Source: Synechococcus sp. BIOS-E4-1 (lineage in GTDB: Bacteria; Cyanobacteriota; Cyanobacteriia; PCC-6307; Cyanobiaceae). From it: a DNA stretch of 64,000 nt. The notes below the pieces were generated by a model. The model did no database searches, was not told the origin of the DNA, and saw only the letters and a list, made by a program, of their open reading frames with translations. The stretch spans positions 1,819,494 to 1,883,493 of the forward strand of contig NZ_CP047935.1 in assembly GCF_014279995.1 (NCBI RefSeq). The letters are read 5' to 3'. Below are positions 35,880 to 44,430 of this stretch, one piece after another (the first letter of the stretch is position 1; each line of letters opens with the position of its first letter). Position numbers and translations under genes: made by a program.

Positions 35880-36488
35880 ATGCAAATCGCCAGAACTCGT
35901 TTTCTGTTCAGCAGCCTGCTCTCAGGTCTGACCCTGGCCCTGGTCCTGGCAGGGACAGGTTTGATGCCTGAAGCAAGGGCTGAAGCCAAACCGTTCAAAC
36001 GCCAGTCCTTGATGGCCTTGCTTGAACCTGTAGCACCGAAGCCAGATCCTGTCCCCACCCTCGTTCTGGAACGCACCGATCGGCGACTGCAGACGACCGG
36101 AGACCCCATCTGGGACCTCAAGATTGAGATTCCGGGTGAACCGCTGCGACGGTTCGATGCCCTCAGTGGCCGGGCGAACCGACAGAACGCCAATCGTGAC
36201 CAGCTCGGTAGCCGTGCTCCCCTGCCCATCGGCCGTTACAGCGTGGGGGTCGTCGAACCCCTGATCGATGGTGATTACCCCGAGCTTGGTCCTGTCTGGA
36301 TCGGTATTGAACCCACCTTCACAACCGGTCGCAGAGTGCTGGGGATCCACCTGGATCCCAGCGCAGGACTTCAGAATGCCAACAGCGGCACTCTCGGCTG
36401 CATCGGACTGGTGAATAGGTCCGACATGCTCGAGCTGGCTCAACTGATTGAACGCAGCGGCGCCGATCGACTGGAAGTCCGTGATTGA
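35880..36488 (+). CDS. Second L,D-transpeptidase family protein
   Basis: 202 residues with a signal peptide (about 1-35). The YkuD-type domain is present (LVLERTDRRLQTT..., APLPIGRYSVGVVEPLI, HLDPSAGLQNANSGTLGCIG) with the catalytic Cys in SGTLGCIGL. More divergent than the one at 6584. A periplasmic cell-wall role is likely. Confidence 0.75.
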   Translation: MQIARTRFLFSSLLSGLTLALVLAGTGLMPEARAEAKPFKRQSLMALLEPVAPKPDPVPTLVLERTDRRLQTTGDPIWDLKIEIPGEPLRRFDALSGRANRQNANRDQLGSRAPLPIGRYSVGVVEPLIDGDYPELGPVWIGIEPTFTTGRRVLGIHLDPSAGLQNANSGTLGCIGLVNRSDMLELAQLIERSGADRLEVRD

Positions 36489-36499
36489 AGGCTCTATCG

Positions 36500-36535
36500 C
36501 CTAGAACCAGGCTGTTCGCGCCGCCGGGTTCTAGG
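36500..36535. terminator. Convergent-gene hairpin
   Basis: Perfect 9-bp inverted repeat CCTAGAACC (36500-36508) with GGTTCTAGG (36527-36535). It contains the stop codon of the minus-strand MliC-like gene and lies 12 bp after the L,D-transpeptidase. No T-run on either side, so termination strength is uncertain. Confidence 0.5.
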
Positions 36536-36896
36536 TCACTGAATCACAGTCCTTCAACGTGACATTCCACTTGCCATGAGAGTCGCGCTGCTGAAGGAAA
36601 CCGCTGTTGCCTTTGATCCACCAGGTGAACTCGCTGTCAGCACTGAATCGGGCTCCTGATGCCGAGGAAATCTGCGGCAAAGTGAGCTGACGACCATCCG
36701 GCAGTCGCAGACGCACAAACGCCAGAGAACCATCGCGAAGCCCGTAGTAGGTCGCCTCAAGCTGCTCACCACCGCTGCAGCGGTAGCTCGCGCTTGACGC
36801 CTTTTGAAGACTGAGCTCTTCGGCCTTGAGGCACAGCAGTGAGCTTGAGAATCCCCCGAGAAGAGCTGCTGCTGCAAGACAACGCAACACGATCAA
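36531..36896 (-). CDS. MliC-like (C-type lysozyme inhibitor) secreted protein
   Basis: 121 residues from TTG 36896, whose TTGA overlaps the preceding cobW stop; an ATG at 36926 would overlap more. A signal peptide (about 1-26) is followed by YRCSGGEQLEATYYG, LRLPDGRQLTLPQISSASGA and FTWWIKGNSGFL, the MliC/PliC domain pattern that in other bacteria blocks lysozyme. Two Cys fit its disulfide. Confidence 0.7.
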   Translation of the reverse strand: MIVLRCLAAAALLGGFSSSLLCLKAEELSLQKASSASYRCSGGEQLEATYYGLRDGSLAFVRLRLPDGRQLTLPQISSASGARFSADSEFTWWIKGNSGFLQQRDSHGKWNVTLKDCDSVT

Positions 36897-37993
36897 ACTC
36901 CCTGGAGACAGCTTTTTTGCAGACACCTTTCCAGTCGCTGAGTGGAATCGTTCTGCAAACCGATCACCACCAACTCCAGACCTTGGGATCCTGCGGGTTT
37001 CCAGGCCTCTGATGGCGCCGACTCAAACCAGCTCTCAAGACGAGGACCCACCATCTGGATCTGAAGAGGCAGGGTTTTTCCCTCAATCCAGAGCCGTCCC
37101 TTGAGTCGAATCACATCGTGGTCGATCACGAAACTTTTGAGCAGCTGTTCGAGCTGATCACGCTTGAAACCTGCCTCCAGTCGAATCTGACCACTCACAG
37201 CCTCCACATGGGTGTGATCGTGATGGCCATGATGAGCGTGGTTATGGCCATGGCTTTGATGTTGATGGTCATCGTCAACGGGCGTGGATTCCTCCTGTGA
37301 AATCTCCATCCCCAGCACGAGCGCTGGATCGACAACGCCACGAGTGATGGCCAGGGTGACCGCTCCCGACCTCAACCGTTCAGCAAGCTGACGTTGTACG
37401 GACTCCATCTGGGGGACATCGAGACGATCAGATCGACTGATCAGTACAAGATCTGCAGCTTCGAGCTGATCACTAAACAACTCGTCGATAGCTGTGAGGT
37501 GATCCAGATTGGGGTCCTGCTCACGCTGACGTTCGAGGGCTGCGGGATCGCCAACAGGGCTTCCTGCACTGAGGGCTTCCCCATCGACAACGGTGACCAC
37601 TCCGTTCACGTGCACACGCTTACGGATGGCTGGCCACTCAAGAGCCTGTAACAACGGTCTGGGCAGCGCCAGGCCACTGGTTTCCACAACGATTCCATCG
37701 AGCTGATCAGAACGCTGCAGCAATGTCTCCATCGTCGGCAGGAAGTCGTCCTGAACTGTGCAGCACAAACAGCCGTTGTTGAGCTCCACCAACCGACCGT
37801 CAATCTCGTCGTCAGGACAGAAGCCACAGCTTCGAATCAGATCGCCATCGAGCCCGACCGTGCCAAATTCATTGACCATCACCGCCAGCCTCTGGCCGCT
37901 GTTCACAAGTAGATGTCGAAGAAGAGTTGTCTTCCCGGCTCCAAGAAAGCCTGTGATCACGGTGACAGGTAGTCGTGAAGGCATCAGCGACAC
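36893..37993 (-). CDS. cobW: CobW-family GTPase / metal chaperone
   Basis: 366 residues (363 if started at M4, 37984). GTP-binding motifs VTVITGFLGAGKTTLLRHLL (Walker A), GCLCCTVQDDF (metal-binding CxCC) and ETSGLALPRPLL. A His-rich loop near residues 245-265 (HQHQSHGHNHAHHGHHDHTH) would bind Zn, Co or Ni. The family inserts or escorts metals; in cyanobacteria this may serve cobaltochelatase or zinc allocation. The start overlaps the stop of the pentapeptide gene. Confidence 0.85.
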   Translation of the reverse strand: MSLMPSRLPVTVITGFLGAGKTTLLRHLLVNSGQRLAVMVNEFGTVGLDGDLIRSCGFCPDDEIDGRLVELNNGCLCCTVQDDFLPTMETLLQRSDQLDGIVVETSGLALPRPLLQALEWPAIRKRVHVNGVVTVVDGEALSAGSPVGDPAALERQREQDPNLDHLTAIDELFSDQLEAADLVLISRSDRLDVPQMESVQRQLAERLRSGAVTLAITRGVVDPALVLGMEISQEESTPVDDDHQHQSHGHNHAHHGHHDHTHVEAVSGQIRLEAGFKRDQLEQLLKSFVIDHDVIRLKGRLWIEGKTLPLQIQMVGPRLESWFESAPSEAWKPAGSQGLELVVIGLQNDSTQRLERCLQKSCLQGV

Positions 37994-38514
37994 CCCAGGG
38001 TGTCACGGGTGCTGAGACCACTGCGACTGTTGACACCCGTGGCCCTGCCGCACAAGGCCTTGAGCTGGGGAAGGTCGATCACAGCATTGGTGAAATCCGT
38101 TCCTTCGATTTCAGCATCGGTGAAGCGACTCTGCATCAGCATCGCGTTGGTGAAATTGGCATCGCGCAAATCAGCTCCGTCAAAGCGGCTTGAAAAGGCA
38201 ACGACATCCTCAAGATCAGCTCCCCGAAGATCAGCTCCCTGGAGCTGCGAGGTATTGATCACAGCACCACGCAAATCGGTCTCGCTGAGATTCACCTCAC
38301 GCAGATCGGCTTTGAGGAATTCCTTCTCTTTGAGATCGCGTCCATGCATATCGGCTGTGATGTCCTGAACAGCCCGTTGCCCGCGCAGCTCCGGAGCCGT
38401 AATCGCTTCAGCAGCGCCACCAGCAAAAACCATTGCGGTAACGACAAGCAGCCCACAGACAAATGAAGCGATGCAGCGGCGGGCAACAGAGCGGAATAAA
38501 GCAGACAAGACCAT
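37984..38514 (-). CDS. Secreted pentapeptide-repeat protein
   Basis: 176 residues from ATG 38514; the longer open frame beyond it runs through the divergent gene and is not real. Signal peptide about 1-36 (VVTAMVFAGGAAEA). The core has A(D/N)LxX-type repeats: FLKADLREVNLSETDLRGAV, LQGADLRGADLEDV, FDGADLRDANFTNAML. This forms a right-handed quadrilateral helix. Similar lumenal proteins exist in thylakoids; function unknown. Confidence 0.82.
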   Translation of the reverse strand: MVLSALFRSVARRCIASFVCGLLVVTAMVFAGGAAEAITAPELRGQRAVQDITADMHGRDLKEKEFLKADLREVNLSETDLRGAVINTSQLQGADLRGADLEDVVAFSSRFDGADLRDANFTNAMLMQSRFTDAEIEGTDFTNAVIDLPQLKALCGRATGVNSRSGLSTRDTLGCR

Positions 38515-38601
38515 GGTGAATGAACGCTCGACAGGTGCCTGGGAACAACTGCCGTAACTTGAGCGGTCACGATATGGCAGACGACTGCCCAGCCACGCGT
38601 C

Positions 38602-39219
38602 ATGGCCAAGACTCTCCGGGTGGTGGTACCGCCCCATCCCCTGATCGCCCACTGGCTGACCATGCTCAGGCATGAGGGAACTCCACCGGCTTTGTTCAGA
38701 ACAGCCATGGAGGAGCTCGGTCGCTGGCTCAGCTACGAAGCGATGCGTGACTGGCTGCCTCATCGCAAGGATCTGGTGAAAACCCCACTGGGGAGCACGG
38801 AGGGAACCGTGATTGAGGCAGCAGTTCCACTGCTGGCGGTTCCGATGTTTCCTGGAGGCCTCCACCTCTGGGAAGGTGCCCGCCAGGTACTGCCAAGCGC
38901 CGAACTCTGCCTGGGAGGACTGCCGGAAACGATTGAGGCCCAGGCAGGCGTGGTGATGTTTCTGGATCAGATCCGTCGTGGCGATGAGCTGATCGACCTG
39001 CTTCAGCGTCTGGAGCAGCTGGGCGTTGAAGCGCCGAGACTGCGTGTGATCACAGCACTCTCCGCCAGCCCTGGACTGAAGCGAATCGGTGAGTCCTACC
39101 CGGAGATCACGATCCACACAGGCTGCATCGATGCCGAACTCGATGAGCAAGAAAGGATCCTTCCAGGAATCGGTGATCCCCTGCAAAGACTGGGAATCAG
39201 AACAGCTCAGCCGAACTAG
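38602..39219 (+). CDS. upp: Uracil phosphoribosyltransferase-like protein
   Basis: 205 residues of the UPRT type I phosphoribosyltransferase fold: HPLIAHWLTMLRHEGTPPALFRTAMEELGRWLSYEA in the N-terminal helices, AVPLLAVPMFPGGLHLWEGA, and RVITALSASPGLKRIGE for the PRPP loop region. The usual DPMLATG motif of UPRT is altered, so uracil salvage is probable but not certain. Confidence 0.7.
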   Translation: MAKTLRVVVPPHPLIAHWLTMLRHEGTPPALFRTAMEELGRWLSYEAMRDWLPHRKDLVKTPLGSTEGTVIEAAVPLLAVPMFPGGLHLWEGARQVLPSAELCLGGLPETIEAQAGVVMFLDQIRRGDELIDLLQRLEQLGVEAPRLRVITALSASPGLKRIGESYPEITIHTGCIDAELDEQERILPGIGDPLQRLGIRTAQPN

Positions 39220-39243
39220 GCTGAACACATTCAATGGAAGCCC

Positions 39244-39540
39244 ATGGCGCGGCAGCAGGACTCTGCATCAGGAACCCTGGCCACCCTGGTCAGTGGCGCC
39301 GTTCTGGGAGCGGCTGGATTCGGTTGGTGGCTGCTCTCCGAGGCAGACCGCCGTCGTCGTATTCGCAACCAGCGCTCGATGCTTTATGCACCGCGCATGC
39401 AGGACGGTAGTGAGGCATTCAGCGCCGGGAACCGACCTGAGCCTGATTCCGATAGTCACCTTGAAGCCCGTGTCGAGCAGCTGAATTCGGCGATTGCAGA
39501 TGTGCGCCGTCAACTTGAAGATCTCGGCTCCAGGCAGTGA
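39244..39540 (+). CDS. Small membrane-anchored hypothetical protein
   Basis: 98 residues. One membrane helix near residues 13-30 ([17 protein letters not shown]), a basic strip (RRRRIRNQR), and a C-terminal coiled coil ([18 protein letters not shown]). Typical small thylakoid or plasma-membrane scaffold protein; unknown role. Confidence 0.6.
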   Translation: MARQQDSASGTLATLVSGAVLGAAGFGWWLLSEADRRRRIRNQRSMLYAPRMQDGSEAFSAGNRPEPDSDSHLEARVEQLNSAIADVRRQLEDLGSRQ

Positions 39541-39592
39541 CAGAGCGGCCGGTAGGTTGACCGGAGTGATCCGCCGCAACGCGAGACAGTCC

Positions 39593-41263
39593 ATGCTCCG
39601 CTCCGATGCCGTCACCAAGGGGATCCAGCGTTCCCCTAACAGGGCGATGTTGCGAGCCGTGGGATTCGGAGACCAGGATTTCGGCAAGCCCATCATTGGC
39701 ATTGCCAACGGCTACAGCACGATCACGCCCTGCAATGTGGGCCTGAACGATTTGTCGAAACGGGCGGAAGCAGCCGCTCGGCAGGCGGGAGGCATGCCGC
39801 AGATGTTCGGAACGATCACCGTCAGCGATGGCATCTCCATGGGAACTGAGGGGATGAAGTACTCCCTGGTGAGCCGTGAAGTGATTGCCGATGCAATCGA
39901 GACAGCCTGCAACGGCCAGAGCATGGACGGTGTTCTTGCCGTGGGTGGATGCGACAAGAACATGCCCGGCGCCATGCTGGCGATGGCCCGGATGAACATC
40001 CCGGCGATCTTTGTCTACGGCGGCACGATCAAGCCGGGAAAACTCGGTGGATGCGATCTCACCGTAGTGAGTGCCTTCGAAGCCGTAGGACAGATCACGA
40101 ACGGCAAAATCGATATGGATCAGCTGATCGCCGTCGAAAAGAACGCCTGTCCTGGAGCCGGAAGCTGTGGCGGCATGTTTACTGCCAACACGATGAGCGC
40201 CGCCATCGAAACAATGGGGCTGAGTCTTCCGTGTAGTTCCACGATGGCGGCGGAGGATGCCGAGAAGGCCGACAGTGCTGCCCGGTCGGCCGAGGTCCTT
40301 GTCGAAGCGGTGAAAGCGAACATCAGACCCCTGGATCTGCTGACCAGGGAAGCGTTTGAAAACGCGATCAGCGTGATCATGGCCGTTGGCGGCTCAACCA
40401 ACTCGGTCCTGCACCTGCTCGCCATTGCGAGAACAGCGGGAGTCGACCTGAACATCGATGACTTTGAACAGATTCGCCAGCGGGTTCCGGTCTTCTGCGA
40501 CCTGAAGCCGAGCGGTCGTTACGTCACCGTTGATCTGCACAGAGCCGGCGGCATCCCCCAAGTGATGAAACTGCTGCTGAATGCAGGCCTCCTGCATGGA
40601 GATTGCCGAACGATTGAAGGCAAGACGCTGAAGCAGCTGCTCGAAGATGTGCCGTCAGAACCTCCTGCTGATCAGGATGTGATCCGTCCGATCAGCAAAC
40701 CTATCTATCAGAAAGGACACCTGGCCATTCTCAAGGGCAACCTTGCGCTCGAGGGAAGCGTCGCCAAGATCAGCGGGGTCAAATCTCCTGTCTTGACCGG
40801 CCCTGCGAGGGTCTTTGAAAGTGAAGAGACCTGCCTTGAAGCCATTCTTGATCGCAAGATCAAGGCTGGAGATGTGGTGGTCGTCCGCTATGAGGGGCCA
40901 GTGGGCGGACCAGGTATGCGCGAGATGCTCTCACCCACTGCAGCCATTGTCGGACAGGGGCTGGGAGAGAAAGTGGCCCTGATCACCGACGGCCGCTTCA
41001 GTGGTGGTTCCTACGGACTGGTCGTGGGGCATGTTGCGCCTGAAGCCGCTGTTGGCGGCACCATCGGACTGGTACAGGAGGGCGACAGCATCACCGTTGA
41101 CGCCAATGAACTCTTGCTGCAACTCAACGTGGACGAAGCCGAACTGGAGCGCAGACGTGCTGCCTGGAGCAGTCCGACTCCCCGCTATCGCACCGGCATC
41201 CTCGGCAAATATGCCCGTCTTGTCAGTTCCAGCAGCAGGGGAGCGGTCACCGATCAGCCCTGA
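39593..41263 (+). CDS. ilvD: Dihydroxy-acid dehydratase
   Basis: 556 residues from ATG 39593. An iron-sulfur enzyme that forms the 2-oxo acids of valine and isoleucine. Cluster Cys in [14 protein letters not shown] and [16 protein letters not shown], plus [20 protein letters not shown] near the end. Length is normal. It abuts the convergent hypothetical gene with no gap. Confidence 0.95.
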   Translation: MLRSDAVTKGIQRSPNRAMLRAVGFGDQDFGKPIIGIANGYSTITPCNVGLNDLSKRAEAAARQAGGMPQMFGTITVSDGISMGTEGMKYSLVSREVIADAIETACNGQSMDGVLAVGGCDKNMPGAMLAMARMNIPAIFVYGGTIKPGKLGGCDLTVVSAFEAVGQITNGKIDMDQLIAVEKNACPGAGSCGGMFTANTMSAAIETMGLSLPCSSTMAAEDAEKADSAARSAEVLVEAVKANIRPLDLLTREAFENAISVIMAVGGSTNSVLHLLAIARTAGVDLNIDDFEQIRQRVPVFCDLKPSGRYVTVDLHRAGGIPQVMKLLLNAGLLHGDCRTIEGKTLKQLLEDVPSEPPADQDVIRPISKPIYQKGHLAILKGNLALEGSVAKISGVKSPVLTGPARVFESEETCLEAILDRKIKAGDVVVVRYEGPVGGPGMREMLSPTAAIVGQGLGEKVALITDGRFSGGSYGLVVGHVAPEAAVGGTIGLVQEGDSITVDANELLLQLNVDEAELERRRAAWSSPTPRYRTGILGKYARLVSSSSRGAVTDQP

Positions 41264-41674
41264 TCAGACCAGCAGGGCCCTGAGGCGTCGAGCAAGGGCT
41301 TCCAGCGGTGCCCCGTCGTTAGGAGCCGAACAGCGCTTGCCCGTATCACCATCCATCCAAACCGGGTGCTGTCCATGCCAAAGAAGTGGTCTGTCTGTCT
41401 GATTCACCCAACTCAGCATTAAATTCAAATCCTCGCCACTTTGGTAAATCTCGAGTTCGAGATCCTGCTCACTACAACGGCTGCCCTCTGGGTCTCGACA
41501 TTCAAGATGAGCGCTCAAATCAATCATCGTCTTCAAAGAATCGGCATTGGATATCGGAGCCTGATCAGGGGAAAACTGCTGATCGAATGGAACAAGCGCA
41601 TGAATCAGCGGCTTTCGGCAAAGATCGGCAGCCGAACAAATCAACGCCGCCAGAGAAGGCTTCAAATCGTCCAT
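41264..41674 (-). CDS. Conserved hypothetical protein
   Basis: 136 residues starting at MDDLKPSLAALICS; the preceding ATG at 41701 would add nine. Contains a cytosolic-looking alpha-beta domain (LELEIYQSGEDLNLMLSWVN, then PLLWHGQHPVWMDGDTG) and an Arg-rich end. No signal peptide. I recall similar proteins in marine Synechococcus without known role. Confidence 0.55.
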   Translation of the reverse strand: MDDLKPSLAALICSAADLCRKPLIHALVPFDQQFSPDQAPISNADSLKTMIDLSAHLECRDPEGSRCSEQDLELEIYQSGEDLNLMLSWVNQTDRPLLWHGQHPVWMDGDTGKRCSAPNDGAPLEALARRLRALLV

Positions 41675-41853
41675 GCCTTGATCCCAGAAGCCCTCCAACA
41701 ATCAGGAATTGCGTGCAGAGAATTCAGCCGAAATCTCATCGCTCAACCCCAGACAGAACACTCAGACAATTGCCAATGGTGGGCATGGTATTCCCAGCGG
41801 TCCAAGCAGAAATATCAATCAGCTTTAAACCAACCACTGACAACTGCGGAAAT

Positions 41854-42945
41854 TTAACGAGAACGGCGAATGTCAACAATGCGCGAATCCGAGGCAGATT
41901 GGTCGAGGAAAGACTGACCCGATTTGGCATCAAGATTTAGACTCTTATTCAAAAATGCAACAGCATATTCCATTGTAGGAATATCCACATAAGGGCGACT
42001 TGGCCTATTAAAGTTTAAACCTGATTCACCACGAGCCCAATCCGCAAAATTCTGCATATCGCCACCATCATCAATGCCGGCAATCGTGAAATGGCTAACA
42101 CGGTTGATATCAATTAAGACAGCGTTCTGAGCATTATCAAAGATCGCCATAGCCCCACCGCGCCATGTGGGATCAGCCGAAGGTCCAAACAGCAGTGGGA
42201 TTTCAGGAGATACGCTGCCAGTCAGGACACCTTGCGTATCACTCAACTGAACCTCACCGGAGCATGGGCAAAGAGCATCAGACATTGAACAGAAAATCAG
42301 AATAGGCGCCGAAACGCTTCTAACAACGGAACTAGGGGTCGGCTGAACTCCGTTCCATGGAGCGATCGCAACAACGGCTTTAACCAAATCAGATCCATCC
42401 GCACCGAGACCAGATGCCACATCGACAACCATCCCGCCTCCCATGCTGTGACCCATGAGGGCAAGTCGATTGGAATCAACATCTGAGCGACTCTTTAAAT
42501 ATCTCAAATTCGAGCGAATGTCATCTGCCATACCAAAAAAATCGACAGCATTACTGAATTTGATCGGAAGCTGAAAGAGGTTGCCCAGAGTAGCGAACGG
42601 ATGATCAACATTCATCACTCCACAATCACCTTGCTGCTGGCTTGCAATCACCATGAAACCCCAGGAAGCGAGACGAGACAGAGTGGATGAATACTTTTCT
42701 GCAGGACCACACAATCCGTGAGCAAAGACCACAGCAGGCCACGAACCTTCAGGAGCAGAACCTGTGGGAGCAAACAACAACCCCTGGCCTTCAACTGATG
42801 ACACTGAAACGGCGTACGGCCCAGGACCTTTGAAACCATCCTGCTTTGCTAGAGCCGAAGAACACAATTGCGTGGACAGAAGAGCCAAAGGCAATGCGCA
42901 AAAACGCAGAAGAATTTTACTTAAAAGGGGTGATCTCATTGTCAC
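41854..42945 (-). CDS. Secreted alpha/beta hydrolase
   Basis: 363 residues with a signal peptide (about 1-33). Catalytic triad candidates: GHSMGGGMVVD (nucleophile Ser), an Asp in SMSDALCPC or nearby, and a C-terminal His (VSHFTIAG). The AHGLCGPAEKYSSTLSRLAS and GFMVIASQQQGDCG segments match the platelet-activating-factor acetylhydrolase / polyester-hydrolase family. It carries two extra Cys in the CPCSGE stretch. Substrate unknown; lipids or polyesters are candidates. Confidence 0.75.
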   Translation of the reverse strand: MTMRSPLLSKILLRFCALPLALLSTQLCSSALAKQDGFKGPGPYAVSVSSVEGQGLLFAPTGSAPEGSWPAVVFAHGLCGPAEKYSSTLSRLASWGFMVIASQQQGDCGVMNVDHPFATLGNLFQLPIKFSNAVDFFGMADDIRSNLRYLKSRSDVDSNRLALMGHSMGGGMVVDVASGLGADGSDLVKAVVAIAPWNGVQPTPSSVVRSVSAPILIFCSMSDALCPCSGEVQLSDTQGVLTGSVSPEIPLLFGPSADPTWRGGAMAIFDNAQNAVLIDINRVSHFTIAGIDDGGDMQNFADWARGESGLNFNRPSRPYVDIPTMEYAVAFLNKSLNLDAKSGQSFLDQSASDSRIVDIRRSR

Positions 42946-43134
42946 TTCAATCGATTACTATCAAAACAATAGACTCGGACAAATCAAGGCGCAAGTTCCA
43001 GATGAACACGGGTTGCCCCCCGACTCAACAAACCACCAATGCACTAGTCAGCACTGAATAATTCGAAGAGGTTGTTACTTTAATCATGGCATAAAGGCAA
43101 GCAACAGAACTTCTTGGACGCGGGAATATTGCCG

Positions 43135-43707
43135 TCAGAATGCTTCGATCGAGCGAATCAAGAGCTTGATCTCACCCGCTCGATAGCCGGGATTGGGCTC
43201 ACCATCGTCACCGAATCGTGAGTGCAACAACTGAAGACGCGTAATACACGATGGGTCAAAGCGAACTGGAATACTGACAGGTTTCGCTCGCACAACAGGC
43301 CGGAGAAGGTCAAAGGGAAGATCTACGATCGTGGTATCCGTTAACTCGGTGGCAACCGTTGTGACCCAACGCAATCCACCAGGAATTAACTCGGTGAGTC
43401 CGAACACGCCATCACGGCACGCAACTGCGAACTTGAAACTGCGTCCTTGCCCATCCAATCTCAGCCGCAGGCCTCTGTAGGAACTGAGATCCAGGGGCGG
43501 TCGAAACACCGGAGAACGGCAGCTCACGAAACCACCGCCTTCACTCACCACCTCGCCTTCAAGAACTAGACCCTGATCACTGAATCGGCAGCCCGCACGG
43601 CTGGACCCACCCATGATCGTGTCATTGAGACTGGCCCAGTCGCGAAAGGAGTCACCGGCAGCGATCACTCGAATTTGCGGTGGCTGTTGGTAGGGAGGTG
43701 TTGTCAA
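43135..43707 (-). CDS. CIA30-family protein (NDUFAF1-like)
   Basis: 190 residues. RDWASLNDTIMGGSSRAGCR and GGGFVSCRSP, with YRGLRLRLDGQGRSFKFAV, are the CIA30 domain signatures. Eukaryotic members help assemble complex I; the cyanobacterial role is unproven. The start overlaps the pgl stop by four bases. Confidence 0.8.
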   Translation of the reverse strand: MTTPPYQQPPQIRVIAAGDSFRDWASLNDTIMGGSSRAGCRFSDQGLVLEGEVVSEGGGFVSCRSPVFRPPLDLSSYRGLRLRLDGQGRSFKFAVACRDGVFGLTELIPGGLRWVTTVATELTDTTIVDLPFDLLRPVVRAKPVSIPVRFDPSCITRLQLLHSRFGDDGEPNPGYRAGEIKLLIRSIEAF

Positions 43708-44420
43708 AGACCTTCAGCAGCAGCCTGATCAGCGAGCACGAGAATCTCAGAGGCTGGCTGCACCAGCTTGGCAGGTGTGCGCTCCGGGGACTCCTCAGCA
43801 TCCATCAGCCGTGACAGAGCCTGGCGCTTGGCCTCTCCGCTCACCAGAAACACCACCTGGCGTGCAGCACTGAGAACGGGAGCCGTGAGAGTAATCCGCT
43901 CAAGCCCTTTGCCCCGGCCAATGGTGGTCCAGCGATCACAAACTCCGGGGGCCTCCGTTCCAGGAAACAGAGACGCCGTATGACCGTCATCCCCAAGGCC
44001 GAGCAACATCAGATCGAACACGGGTGGTTCGCCCAGGCAGACCTTGACCACCAGCTCAGCAAAGGCCTCGGCACTGGCTTCTGGAGAGGGCAGTTCAACA
44101 GTTGGAACGGGATGGAAACAGGCGCGGGCTCCTGGCTGATCCTGCTTGAGCAGGGTGTTGCGCAACATGCGTGCGTTGCTTGATTCATCATCAGCAGCCA
44201 CCCAGCGCTCATCGCCCAGGAAGACATCGACTCTGTCCCAGGGCAGGTGTTCCTGCCCCAGCAATGCATAGGCCAGAGCAGGGGTGTTGCCACCGGACAA
44301 GGCGATCTGCGCCCGGTCCCTTTGGTCAAGCGCCAGGTCGATCGCGGATCCAATGTGCTCGGCGGCTCGCCGAGCAAGATCCTGGGCTGATTGAACCTGC
44401 TCGATGCGATAAGAGCTCAT
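43704..44420 (-). CDS. pgl: 6-phosphogluconolactonase
   Basis: 238 residues from ATG 44420; the frame continues upstream into gnd but that is not this protein. IALSGGNTPALAYALL, VDVFLGDERWVAADDESSNARM and LGLGDDGHTASLFPG are the SugarP_isomerase motifs of Pgl. Hydrolyses 6-phosphogluconolactone in the oxidative pentose phosphate pathway, next to gnd, which catalyses the following step. Confidence 0.93.
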   Translation of the reverse strand: MSSYRIEQVQSAQDLARRAAEHIGSAIDLALDQRDRAQIALSGGNTPALAYALLGQEHLPWDRVDVFLGDERWVAADDESSNARMLRNTLLKQDQPGARACFHPVPTVELPSPEASAEAFAELVVKVCLGEPPVFDLMLLGLGDDGHTASLFPGTEAPGVCDRWTTIGRGKGLERITLTAPVLSAARQVVFLVSGEAKRQALSRLMDAEESPERTPAKLVQPASEILVLADQAAAEGL

Positions 44421-44430
44421 CGCGCGGCCC

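Noticed and set aside
37984-39234. Long minus-strand frame of 416 codons
   Set aside because: Only the last 176 codons (from 38514) look like protein (signal peptide plus pentapeptide repeats); the rest is antisense to the UPRT-like gene.
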